A stretch of DNA of 49,611 bases, from positions 1 to 49,611 of the IMG/VR virus record IMGVR_UViG_3300050021_000841; one strand, written 5' to 3'. Shown here piece by piece: positions 32,911 to 39,411 of this stretch. The notes under the pieces are model-generated. The model was not told where the DNA came from, made no database searches, and worked only from the letters and a program-made list of their open reading frames with translations. The position numbers and the translations under genes were made by a program. The stretch is from a virus. Numbering within the stretch: position 1 is the first letter of the stretch; each line of letters starts with the position of its first letter.

Positions 32911-33275
32911 ACCTCGTACGGCAGCCGGACGGCTCCAGTTACTGCGGTCAGGCTTGCGTGGCGATGATTGCCGGGGTGTCTCTGGAGGATGCGGTAGCGG
33001 CTTGCAAGCCGCATCCTCGCGGCGGTGGGACGGATACACCGGAGGTTGTGGCGGCGTTGCGCAAGCTCGGGGTACGGTGCGCGGACAAGCGGTGCCGTCG
33101 TGTGTCGCGGGAGAAGCCGGCGTTACCGGCGCGAGCGCTGATCTCGATCATGCGGCCGAAGGGCAACCGGTGGCACTGGATGGTGACTTGGGATGGCGTG
33201 ATCTACGATCCGGCGGACCGATGGCCGGATTACGAGGGATGGCGGATCACGAGTTACCTGGAGATTCTCGGATGA
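32907..33275 (+). CDS. C39-like cysteine peptidase
   Basis: 122-residue papain-like protein. The start QPDGSSYCGQACVAMIAG gives the C39 oxyanion Gln (Q6) and nucleophile Cys (C13); His (H90 in NRWHWMVT) and Asp (D101 in IYDPADRW) complete the likely triad. C39 peptidases usually cut leader peptides at double-Gly sites or cleave other small peptides. This is a stand-alone phage version without ABC transporter; the substrate is unknown. Coupled on both sides (ATGA). Confidence 0.75.
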   Translation: MNLVRQPDGSSYCGQACVAMIAGVSLEDAVAACKPHPRGGGTDTPEVVAALRKLGVRCADKRCRRVSREKPALPARALISIMRPKGNRWHWMVTWDGVIYDPADRWPDYEGWRITSYLEILG

Positions 33276-33415
33276 CTCTACGGGAAGTGAACACCTACAT
33301 ACAGGATGGTCTGACCACGGCCATCCTGTTTCTGTTTGCGATTGAGGCGGTGGCGCGGATCGGGGCGAACGTGTGGGAGGCTATCCGGCGCGCGTGGGGA
33401 GAAGGGGGAAAATGA
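33272..33415 (+). CDS. small membrane protein (47 aa)
   Basis: 47-residue protein with one transmembrane helix (about 14-32, LTTAILFLFAIEAVARIGA) and a basic C-terminal end. It overlaps the previous and next genes by 4 bases each (ATGA), and is clearly in the operon. Function unknown. Confidence 0.6.
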   Translation: MTLREVNTYIQDGLTTAILFLFAIEAVARIGANVWEAIRRAWGEGGK

Positions 33416-33822
33416 GTAAACATATCGTGGCCGATAGCGGTAAGCGGGAATCGTTCGGCTCAGGGATGGTGCGGGACACTAGAGACGGCAAGGGGCGATT
33501 TGAGTTGATTACGCCCGTCGCGCTAAGGCGGCTCGCGCTGGTGTATGAGAAGGGCGCGGCGAAGTACACGGCGCGCAACTGGGAGAAGGGGTCTCCGCTG
33601 TCGCGGTTCGCGGATTCGGCTCAACGACACCTGAACGATTACCAGATGATCTCACTGTTCAAGCGGGAGGGGATTCCGTTGGACAAGTTGCCGGCGGATG
33701 TCAATCCGAATGAGGATCACCTGGCACAGGCGGTCTGGAACCTGTGTTGTATCATGCACCACGAAGACCTCCATCCGGAGTTGGATGACCTGTCGGTGAA
33801 GGCGAAGGAGGGGAAATCGTGA
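33412..33822 (+). CDS. dATP/dGTP diphosphohydrolase-like protein (PF18909/DUF5664)
   Basis: 136 residues matching the dATP/dGTP diphosphohydrolase N-terminal family: GKGRFELITPVALRRLALVYEKGAAKY, RNWEKG (about 55-60), RFADSAQRHL (about 65-74), and NEDHLAQAVWNLCCIMH (about 100-116), with the conserved E/D-rich helical helices that bind metal. Family members hydrolyse purine dNTPs to monophosphates and are found in phages, including some that use modified bases. Next to a deoxyribosyltransferase, it suggests phage control of the deoxynucleotide pool. ATG 33412 overlaps the previous stop. Confidence 0.75.
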   Translation: MSKHIVADSGKRESFGSGMVRDTRDGKGRFELITPVALRRLALVYEKGAAKYTARNWEKGSPLSRFADSAQRHLNDYQMISLFKREGIPLDKLPADVNPNEDHLAQAVWNLCCIMHHEDLHPELDDLSVKAKEGKS

Positions 33823-34280
33823 GCGCGCAAGAGAGAACGGTCTATCTCGCGGGGCCGATTACGGGCCTAACGTTCGACGGCGCCAACGATTGGCGGGAGG
33901 ATGTGAAGGCGAAGTTCAAGGCTCCTGTCGTGGGGCTGTCTCCGCTCCGTTGCAAGAAGTATCTGGCGGGGGTTCAGAGCAAGTTGGAATCGCTCGGTTA
34001 TTACGGGCATCCGCTGAGTACGCCTCAGGGGATCACGTCGCGAGACCGGTTCGATTGTCAACGGGCGGACGTGGTGCTCTTCAATTTCCTAGGGGCGGAC
34101 CGGGTGAGCGTGGGGACGTGTATCGAGGTCGGATGGGCGGATGCGGCGCGGCGGCCGATGGTCGCGGTGATGGAGCCGGGGAATATGCACGATCACGCGA
34201 TTGTCAGATCGTGCGTGCCGTTCATTGTGGCGACGCTCGATGAAGCGGTGGACCTGATTCACGCGATCTTGCTGGCGTAA
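33819..34280 (+). CDS. nucleoside 2-deoxyribosyltransferase-like protein
   Basis: 153 residues with the family marks YLAGPITG at the N-terminus (9-16), RADVVLFNFLGADRVSVGTCIEVGWA in the middle (82-107) with likely catalytic E103 in GTxxExG, and a helical end. Known members exchange bases on 2'-deoxynucleosides, or hydrolyse nucleoside monophosphates. GTG start overlaps the diphosphohydrolase gene by 4 bp, so the two are co-translated and may act in one pathway. It is the last rightward gene of this block and converges with the leftward gene below. Confidence 0.82.
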   Translation: MSAQERTVYLAGPITGLTFDGANDWREDVKAKFKAPVVGLSPLRCKKYLAGVQSKLESLGYYGHPLSTPQGITSRDRFDCQRADVVLFNFLGADRVSVGTCIEVGWADAARRPMVAVMEPGNMHDHAIVRSCVPFIVATLDEAVDLIHAILLA

Positions 34281-34799
34281 TCAGAGGGTGGGGTCCGGTT
34301 TGCGCTCAGCGTACCGGACCAACACCATACCGACCGAAGTCGCTTCGATCCAGGTCAACGTGATCATGGAGGATTTCACTCGCCAGATCACAGACTTGGT
34401 GACGATGGCGTTTCCGAAGGTGTTGTAATCGGTGACGGAATCGGAGGAGGTCGGACGGCCGTACTTCTCGGTGAGGGAAGACTTCAGGGACTCGAAGGCG
34501 TCGGGGCGGTTTCTGGAGGCGTCTACCGAGACCTGGACGGCTGACAGGTAGTCGCGGTCGGGAGGGAACTCGAATTCAGCCTTCGCAGGGAACGTGCCGA
34601 GTTGGACGGGGGAGGATGCGAGGCGGATGAACAGGCCGGTATCCTTCTCTGGCGGGTTAACGGCGCGTGCGGCGGGGAAGGCGGCTTGCACTTGCTGTGC
34701 GGTCATGCCCCACGTGGCGGCGGACCATCCGGTAGCATCGGGGTTCGCTTGGGCGGAGGCAACGGCGGCGACGGCCGTCAAAAGAAGCAGGGGCTTCAT
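34281..34799 (-). CDS. exported hypothetical protein, leftward
   Basis: 172 residues with an N-terminal signal peptide (LLLLTAVAAVASAQ, cleavage near 17). The mature part is mixed alpha/beta with Asp/Ser-rich loops and no known motif; it could be periplasmic or secreted. It is transcribed against the phage late genes and sits beside a regulator, as lysogenic-conversion genes often do. Its stop meets the stop of the deoxyribosyltransferase gene with no space for a terminator between them. Confidence 0.7.
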   Translation of the reverse strand: MKPLLLLTAVAAVASAQANPDATGWSAATWGMTAQQVQAAFPAARAVNPPEKDTGLFIRLASSPVQLGTFPAKAEFEFPPDRDYLSAVQVSVDASRNRPDAFESLKSSLTEKYGRPTSSDSVTDYNTFGNAIVTKSVIWRVKSSMITLTWIEATSVGMVLVRYAERKPDPTL

Positions 34800-34826
34800 C
34801 CGCTGACGGTAGCACGTGGCGCGGCG

Positions 34827-35135
34827 CTACGGTTTCACTTGCTTGCGGCAGAGATCCCGGTGAAGGCGCTCGATGAGGCGCTGAAGCTCGATTGCAGTTC
34901 TGCGGAATTCAGGTGGGCACTCGTGGAGGAACGCGATGTACCGCTCGGCAGCCTTACGCTCATTCGAGGAGAGCTTGCTGAGGGGATCGGAGGCGGACGC
35001 TCCGGGCTTGTTGAGTTTCGCGTTGAGAGCCTCGGAAATCCATACCTTCAGGCTCTTGCTCTCCGACGCCGCGCGAGCCTTGACGCTATCGTGCAACTCC
35101 TTCGTCACGTCGGCTTTCAGGACATTCACACTCAT
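34827..35135 (-). CDS. ribbon-helix-helix regulator (CopG/Arc-like)
   Basis: 102 residues. The N-terminal 45 residues have the ribbon-helix-helix pattern: a short strand (NVLKADVTKELHDSVK) followed by two helices (AASESKSLKVWISEALNAKL). The C-terminal half is charged and helical. It is leftward, with operator-like repeats less than 100 bp upstream of its start, so it may repress itself and the rightward operon. A prophage repressor or antitoxin-like role is likely; no toxin gene is adjacent. Confidence 0.72.
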   Translation of the reverse strand: MSVNVLKADVTKELHDSVKARAASESKSLKVWISEALNAKLNKPGASASDPLSKLSSNERKAAERYIAFLHECPPEFRRTAIELQRLIERLHRDLCRKQVKP

Positions 35136-35542
35136 ATCGGGGAAGCCTCAATGGTGACATGGGGCGGGACATTGGTACCTGTGCCTGTCGGCACTTTTGT
35201 ACAAAACTACATAGCACTTTAGTACAAATTTCGAGATTTTTTCTGCGGTATTCGTACTATATAGACGAAACATGGTATTCGGAACCGAAAATCCGCTTCA
35301 GTCGCGCAAGATTGCGACGCTTCAGGGAAAAAAGATCCGAATCCGACGGTACCACCCGTATCGAAAAATCAGTCTCGTTTTTATAGTTGATAGTGCAGGC
35401 GGGAAACCAAAAGGAGCCTCGGAAAAAGGCTCCTCCTGGCGGGATACCTTAACGGTGGATTCCCTTCGGACATCTCCATCTTAAGACCATCCACTCCCCC
35501 AGTCAATGCAGTGCGAATCGACCGACAGGAGAGGTGTGTCTC
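35136..35542. promoter_or_regulatory. AT-rich divergent control region with operator-like repeats
   Basis: 407 bp between the leftward regulator and the rightward early operon, with no convincing gene. Two 15-bp direct repeats, GCACTTTTGTACAAA (35191-35205) and GCACTTTAGTACAAA (35214-35228), start 23 bp apart (about two helical turns). The first carries a perfect TTTTGTACAAAA palindrome. Farther on lies TTCGT-9-ACGAA (35251-35269) around an AT-rich ACTATATAG. GTCGC/GCGAC (35301-35305/35314-35318) and the hairpin at 35412-35434 follow. Likely the switch region of the phage. Confidence 0.65.
35412..35434 (-). terminator. hairpin with a T-run on the leftward strand
   Basis: AGGAGCCT (35412-35419) pairs exactly with AGGCTCCT (35427-35434) over a 7-base loop. 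On the minus strand it is followed by TTTTGG, so it could act as a leftward terminator; on the plus strand it ends in CCTGG without T-run. It lies about 100 bp before the first rightward early gene and could also be a 5'-leader hairpin. Confidence 0.45.
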
Positions 35543-35824
35543 ATGGCTCATTGTGCGCGTTGCGGCAAGGAATCGAGCGAGTTGCGGACGTTGAGATCGC
35601 GGAGTAACGGACCTGGAAGGAACCGCGAGCGCGTCTGCGGCGAGTGCCTGACGGCGGCGCATAAGAACGTCGGTCCGACTGCCGAGCAGATCGCAGAGAG
35701 TGACGCGCGGTGGGATCGGGTGTTTGCGCGGTTTATCGATCCCGACTACTACCGGACGGCCGTACCGGTTCTGCAATCGTCATTCGGGGCCTTCGCCTCC
35801 CAGATGGAGACGCTATGCCGGTGA
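35543..35824 (+). CDS. small zinc-finger protein (93 aa)
   Basis: 93 residues with CARCG (residues 4-8) and CGEC (about 33-36), a probable zinc knuckle at the N-terminus, followed by a helical, aromatic end. It is the first gene of the second rightward early operon; GAGAGG-type ribosome binding site (35527-35534) fits ATG 35543. Possibly an early regulator. No function known. Confidence 0.6.
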   Translation: MAHCARCGKESSELRTLRSRSNGPGRNRERVCGECLTAAHKNVGPTAEQIAESDARWDRVFARFIDPDYYRTAVPVLQSSFGAFASQMETLCR

Positions 35825-35952
35825 CTGTCGCGAACGACTTGCGCTTTCAGCGATACCGGCTGGAGGTCGTGTCCCGGTGGCCCGACTCCGACCTTAAAGA
35901 GGTTACACTCCGCGCGATCCGGTACCGGATGGAGGCTCTGTCCCGTGGATAG
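35815..35952 (+). CDS. small hypothetical protein (45 aa)
   Basis: 45 residues (MPVTVANDLRFQRYRLEVVS...), helix-strand-helix in appearance and Arg-rich. ATG 35815 overlaps the previous gene by 10 bp, and its end overlaps the next gene by 8 bp. The overlap pattern supports it; nothing is known of its role. Confidence 0.5.
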   Translation: MPVTVANDLRFQRYRLEVVSRWPDSDLKEVTLRAIRYRMEALSRG

Positions 35953-36142
35953 TCCAATTGAGCCAGGTCGCGTCATTCCGCTGAGCGGGGGATTCGAGTA
36001 TCACCTCGTAGCGATGAACTCTCCCGATGGCGTTCAGGCGGTAGAGCAGAAGCTGAACGCGTGGGGAGAGAACGGGTGGAGGTTGACCGGCGTTACGGCG
36101 TGTAACGGGAATTTCGCCGTAATGGAGAGGGCACGTGCCTGA
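35945..36142 (+). CDS. DUF4177-like small protein (65 aa)
   Basis: 65 residues with the DUF4177-style pattern: a strand (FEYHLVAMN), a helix (AVEQKLNAWGENGWRL) with the conserved GxxGW, and a second strand (GNFAVMERA). These small domains are common in phages and bacteria, with no assigned function. GTG start at 35945 overlaps the previous gene. Confidence 0.6.
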   Translation: MDSPIEPGRVIPLSGGFEYHLVAMNSPDGVQAVEQKLNAWGENGWRLTGVTACNGNFAVMERARA

Positions 36143-36422
36143 AGTGTCTCCCGCGAAACGGAGCCGGATTATCCGAGAGGTCCATGCGGACCCGGAAAAG
36201 AAGTGGGCCGGCTCTATCGGGGGATATAAGGTTCAGATCAAGATTTTGAAGCCGTTCGGGGTCTGCTGGAGGGTGTGCGTATACCGCCGCTGGCATCAGG
36301 GAACCTCGGGAACGGTGTGGGATGCGCTCGTTGCGGTTGAGGGGCCGTTCGCTCCTTCTCCTACTACGGGGCGGTTGGCCTGCGAACCATCCGCCCCACT
36401 TTTTGGAGACAACGAGTGGTGA
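36135..36422 (+). CDS. hypothetical protein (95 aa)
   Basis: 95 residues, basic N-terminus, a beta-like middle (YKVQIKILKPFGVCWRVCVYRRW) and a Pro-rich end. ATG overlaps the previous gene by 8 bp. No family is recognised. Confidence 0.55.
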   Translation: MPEVSPAKRSRIIREVHADPEKKWAGSIGGYKVQIKILKPFGVCWRVCVYRRWHQGTSGTVWDALVAVEGPFAPSPTTGRLACEPSAPLFGDNEW

Positions 36423-36586
36423 AGAGTTCTGAGTTCGCCGGCACGGTTGGCCGCGCGGCGCTGTTCTGCCGGGAAGTCCACACAACCCCAAGACCGGCGT
36501 TGCTGTACCCCGCTAGCACCTCGAAGTCGCCTTCCGGCGCCGCGCGGTACCAACTGATCAAGGCGGACATGGAGACACGGTTATGA
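36416..36586 (+). CDS. small hypothetical protein (56 aa)
   Basis: ORF opening with two GTG codons (36416, 36419), reading KSSEFAGTVGRAALFCRE..., and ending in DMETRL. GGAGA (36405-36409) is a suitable ribosome binding site. It overlaps the previous gene by 7 bp and the next by 4 bp (ATGA). Fits the operon pattern, but composition is neutral; function unknown. Confidence 0.5.
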   Translation: MVKSSEFAGTVGRAALFCREVHTTPRPALLYPASTSKSPSGAARYQLIKADMETRL

Positions 36587-36867
36587 AAGACCTGATCGCG
36601 GAAAGCATCAACGCCACGCTGGAGGCGGTGGATTCGGATGAGACATGGAACATCGACGGCATGTTGCCGCACATGCGGCAGAGCGCGGAGTTTCAGAGAC
36701 TGCTCCTGGCTCACATGAGCCATTTCTTTGCAAGCGGCTCGCCGATGCCGGACCGCGTTGAGACGGTAGTGAAGCATTCGTTCTGGCTCGGCTTCGAGTG
36801 CGGAAAGCGGGCGGCGGAGTCGAACACGAAGTTGGAAGAGATGTTGTTGGGCGGAGGATCGAGATGA
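36583..36867 (+). CDS. hypothetical helical protein (94 aa)
   Basis: 94 residues, mostly helical (ESINATLEAVDSDETW, FQRLLLAHMSHFFAS), ending in Gly/Arg. Coupled by 4-bp overlaps to the preceding small gene and the nuclease gene. Found as an unnamed neighbour of a nuclease; no function assigned. Confidence 0.6.
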   Translation: MKDLIAESINATLEAVDSDETWNIDGMLPHMRQSAEFQRLLLAHMSHFFASGSPMPDRVETVVKHSFWLGFECGKRAAESNTKLEEMLLGGGSR

Positions 36868-37616
36868 CGAAGGAAATCAGGACGGTCGATGCCGAGCGCG
36901 GGGTCATGCAGATCACCACGTTCGATGAGCGGTGGTACGCGCGTCCGGTGATGGACCCGGAGACGGGCGTTCCGCGGTACGAGTTCGTTCCCTCGGTGAC
37001 CTGGATTACCGGGCACTACCCGAAGGGGATCGGCTTCTATAAGTGGCTCGCGAACCACGGATGGGACGAAGCCGAGGAGATCAAGCAGGCGGCCGGGGAC
37101 AAGGGATCGAAGGTCCACTTCGCGATTGGTGCGCTGATCGCGGGCGACAAGCTCTCGATGGATGCGAGGTTCCTGAATCCATCCACGGGCCTGCAAGAGG
37201 CGCTGTCGGTGGCGGAGTGGGAAGCGCTCATGTCCTTCGTGGATTGGTTCGGGCGGAATAAGCCGGAGGTGATTCGGTCGGAGTACACGATCTGGAATGA
37301 GGAGCACGGGTACGCGGGGACGGTGGACCTGAAATGCCGGATGGAAGGCGCGGTCTGGGGGATCGACTTCAAGACAAGCTCCGCGATCTGGCCGGCGTAC
37401 GAACTGCAACTCTCCGCCTACAAGCACGCGGACCCGGAGATCGAGAAGACGGCGGTTCTCCAGGTGGGGTACCGACTCAACAAGAAACAGAAGTTCAAGT
37501 TCACGGAAGTGCCGGATAAGTTCCGGCTGTTCCTGGCGGCGCGGGAGATCTGGAAGAACGAGACGGCGGGGATCGCGCCATTGCAGCGGGAGTATCCGTT
37601 GTCGCTGGCGCTGTAG
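36864..37616 (+). CDS. PD-(D/E)XK nuclease, RecB/Cas4-like
   Basis: 250 residues. Motifs in order: PSVTWITG (43-50), H85 in KVHFAIG, E140, D155 in AGTVDLK, IDFKT (167-171) as the D-x-K core, and QLSAY (182-186), the QxxxY helix of RecB-type nucleases. Thus the full set of catalytic residues (E140, D155, D168, K170) is visible. A phage exonuclease for recombination or end processing is likely; the closest idea is a phage RecB/PF12705-type exonuclease. ATG 36864 overlaps the previous gene. Confidence 0.85.
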   Translation: MTKEIRTVDAERGVMQITTFDERWYARPVMDPETGVPRYEFVPSVTWITGHYPKGIGFYKWLANHGWDEAEEIKQAAGDKGSKVHFAIGALIAGDKLSMDARFLNPSTGLQEALSVAEWEALMSFVDWFGRNKPEVIRSEYTIWNEEHGYAGTVDLKCRMEGAVWGIDFKTSSAIWPAYELQLSAYKHADPEIEKTAVLQVGYRLNKKQKFKFTEVPDKFRLFLAAREIWKNETAGIAPLQREYPLSLAL

Positions 37617-37626
37617 CGCTCGGACG

Positions 37627-37971
37627 ATGCCAACACCACTACTGATACCGATTCCAGACGATGCAACCTACATCCGATTACACGCAATCGCTCATGACCT
37701 CGGCGGGCCAAACGCCAACCTTCAAAGCTCCTGGCAGGGAGTCGAGGACGAATGCAGGCGATTCGCTATCTCATCCGGCGTCCACCTCCAGGACCATCGG
37801 CAACTCGGGGACAAGTGGTATCGAAAATATGCCCGTCTGGCGGGGTGGGAAGAGACGGAAGTGGCAACACACTCCGCAGATCGACGCGAAGATAAGCGCC
37901 GGGTTCAAGGATGGGCGTGGCGTGGAGAAGGCAATCTCTTCTCTGGCCGAGGAGCTGGGGTGGAACGATAA
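37627..37971 (+). CDS. hypothetical protein (114 aa), out of frame with next gene
   Basis: The first 75 residues look coding (PIPDDATYIRLHAIAHDLGG, WYRKYARLAGWEET), while the last 40 overlap the next gene in another frame and look like a shadow. A start at ATG 37627 lacks a good ribosome binding site. Either it is a short gene overlapping its neighbour by 143 bp, or a frameshift joins it to the gene starting at 37829. Confidence 0.5.
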   Translation: MPTPLLIPIPDDATYIRLHAIAHDLGGPNANLQSSWQGVEDECRRFAISSGVHLQDHRQLGDKWYRKYARLAGWEETEVATHSADRREDKRRVQGWAWRGEGNLFSGRGAGVER

Positions 37972-38770
37972 GGCGGTCCGGCGGCGCGCGAAAGAACTGC
38001 GAGTGTATCAGCCGAAAGCCGCGGAGAAAGCATGGGGAGAGGATGAACTGAAGATCCTCCAGGACTTCGAGGCGTTCTCTACCACGGTGGTCCTGAAGCG
38101 ACTGGAGGCGGAGGGGTTCATTCGAACGCGATCCTCGGTGAACTCGAAGCGGCGGGACTTGCACCTGGAGCCGAAGAATCCGCAAGCCAGGCGGAAGTAT
38201 CAGGCGACGGAGGCTATCGATGAGGCGATCCGGCAAGCCTTCGGCAAGAAGTATGACCGATTGGGGTGCATTCGGAATGCGATGAGGGCGACGGGTTGGC
38301 CGGATAACGCGGTTTCCCGGAGGGCCTGCGAGTTGGGGTTGACTCATCCGCGGAGCGATGTACCTTGGACGGATGAGGAGGAGCAGGTGCTGGCGGAGTT
38401 CGCGCATCAGTCGATTCCGTCTATCCAGTTGCACCTCAAGCAACGTCTCGGCAAACACAGGACGTTCAGTTCCATATCGGTGAAACGGACACGGATGGGC
38501 CTGCTCAAGAACCTTCACGGGATGGATCTGAGGCACCTATCGGAGGCTCTCGGATTCGGACAGGTGATGGTCCGGAGGTGGTTGGATGCGGGGAAGATTC
38601 GGGCTATTCTGCGGTTCCCCGAGTTGCAGTCGGTGGGGCGGCATATCTGGTTCTTCCCTAACGAGGAGATCCGGCGGTTCATCCTGGCGAATATCGAGGT
38701 AATCGACCTGGCGCGGGTGGAGAAATTCTGGTTCGTGGATCTGATCGCAAATGGGCAAGCACCGAAGTAA
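37829..38770 (+). CDS. tandem A-B-A-B helix-turn-helix protein (Myb/SANT-like)
   Basis: 313 residues made of repeats. Type A: residues 11-63 and 124-175 share a helix-turn-helix ending AVRRRAKELRVYQPK / AVSRRACELGLTHPR. Type B: 69-116 and 180-228 start WGEDELKILQDF / WTDEEEQVLAEF and end VNSKRRDLHL / ISVKRTRMGL, like Myb/SANT domains. A C-terminal winged helix (232-290, LSEALGFGQVMVRRWLDAGKI) resembles MerR/excisionase folds. Five DNA-binding units in a row suggest cooperative binding to a long site such as an origin or switch. I start at ATG 37829; in-frame sequence upstream to 37661 looks non-coding. No ribosome binding site is evident. Confidence 0.7.
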   Translation: MPVWRGGKRRKWQHTPQIDAKISAGFKDGRGVEKAISSLAEELGWNDKAVRRRAKELRVYQPKAAEKAWGEDELKILQDFEAFSTTVVLKRLEAEGFIRTRSSVNSKRRDLHLEPKNPQARRKYQATEAIDEAIRQAFGKKYDRLGCIRNAMRATGWPDNAVSRRACELGLTHPRSDVPWTDEEEQVLAEFAHQSIPSIQLHLKQRLGKHRTFSSISVKRTRMGLLKNLHGMDLRHLSEALGFGQVMVRRWLDAGKIRAILRFPELQSVGRHIWFFPNEEIRRFILANIEVIDLARVEKFWFVDLIANGQAPK

Positions 38771-39149
38771 ACAGGATCGGCTTGAGCAGGCTTGCGCGGA
38801 GATGCGCGAGCGTCAACGGCTCAAGAAAGAGGCGGAGAAGGCGGGAGCCGTGGCGCGCCGTGCTTCCAGTCCCGCGGGGCGGCAAGGTCGGAAGGTCTCC
38901 GATCCGGAGCGCGGCGCGGTCGCGGTTCCCGCGGTAAGCGAGACGGTTGGGTTTACCTGGGGGAAGCCGCTACCGAGGCGGACGAAAACAGAGTTGCGGC
39001 AGGTATGGAGAAAGCATCGCCGCGAGAAGGCACCTCCTCGGAATCCTCCGAAGGCGGGGTGCAGGTGCGGCGAGTGCTCCGAATGTGCGCGGCGAAAGCG
39101 ACACACGGAGCATGTGCGCAAGCGGAGGGCGGAGAAAGCGAATGGATGA
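38751..39149 (+). CDS. basic Cys-rich hypothetical protein (132 aa)
   Basis: 132 residues, strongly basic (many Arg/Lys), with a C-terminal CRCGECSECARRKRH cluster that likely binds zinc. Nucleic-acid binding is probable from charge and zinc knuckle. It overlaps the preceding gene by 20 bp and the next by 8 bp. Function unknown. Confidence 0.6.
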   Translation: MGKHRSKQDRLEQACAEMRERQRLKKEAEKAGAVARRASSPAGRQGRKVSDPERGAVAVPAVSETVGFTWGKPLPRRTKTELRQVWRKHRREKAPPRNPPKAGCRCGECSECARRKRHTEHVRKRRAEKANG

Positions 39150-39411
39150 CGCCACGAGAGCGCGGGCTGTGATGGCGGCGGCCGGGAGGGATCTCAACGA
39201 TGAGCTGACGATCCTGTTTACGAGCGTGGATGAATCGCTCAAGATGTGCGCTCCGGGAGATCCGGTGAGACATCTCCTGCTCGACATGCGGGCGGCGGCT
39301 CAGCGGTGCGCGTGGAAGGCGTCGGGAATGTTGAACTATGCGGCGCGGCGGGGCGTGGGGCGGATAGGGTGTGCGTCTCTGGAATACCTAATCGAAGGGG
39401 ATAACCTATGA
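39142..39411 (+). CDS. orphan DHp-like helical hairpin protein
   Basis: 89 residues. The stretch DLNDELTILFTSVDESLKM...AAQRCAWKASGMLNYAARRG resembles the dimerisation helix pair of histidine kinases (HisKA: LNNELT...AA.RAA.L...L..F.R) but the phospho-accepting His region is missing and there is no ATPase domain. It could be a dimeriser or interfere with host kinases; this is inference. ATG 39142 overlaps the previous gene; ATG of the next exported protein overlaps its end. Confidence 0.55.
   Translation: MDDATRARAVMAAAGRDLNDELTILFTSVDESLKMCAPGDPVRHLLLDMRAAAQRCAWKASGMLNYAARRGVGRIGCASLEYLIEGDNL

Noticed and set aside
35272-35484. Short rightward gene in the control region (70 residues)
   Set aside because: No ribosome binding site, basic random-looking sequence, and it runs through the operator-like and hairpin elements.
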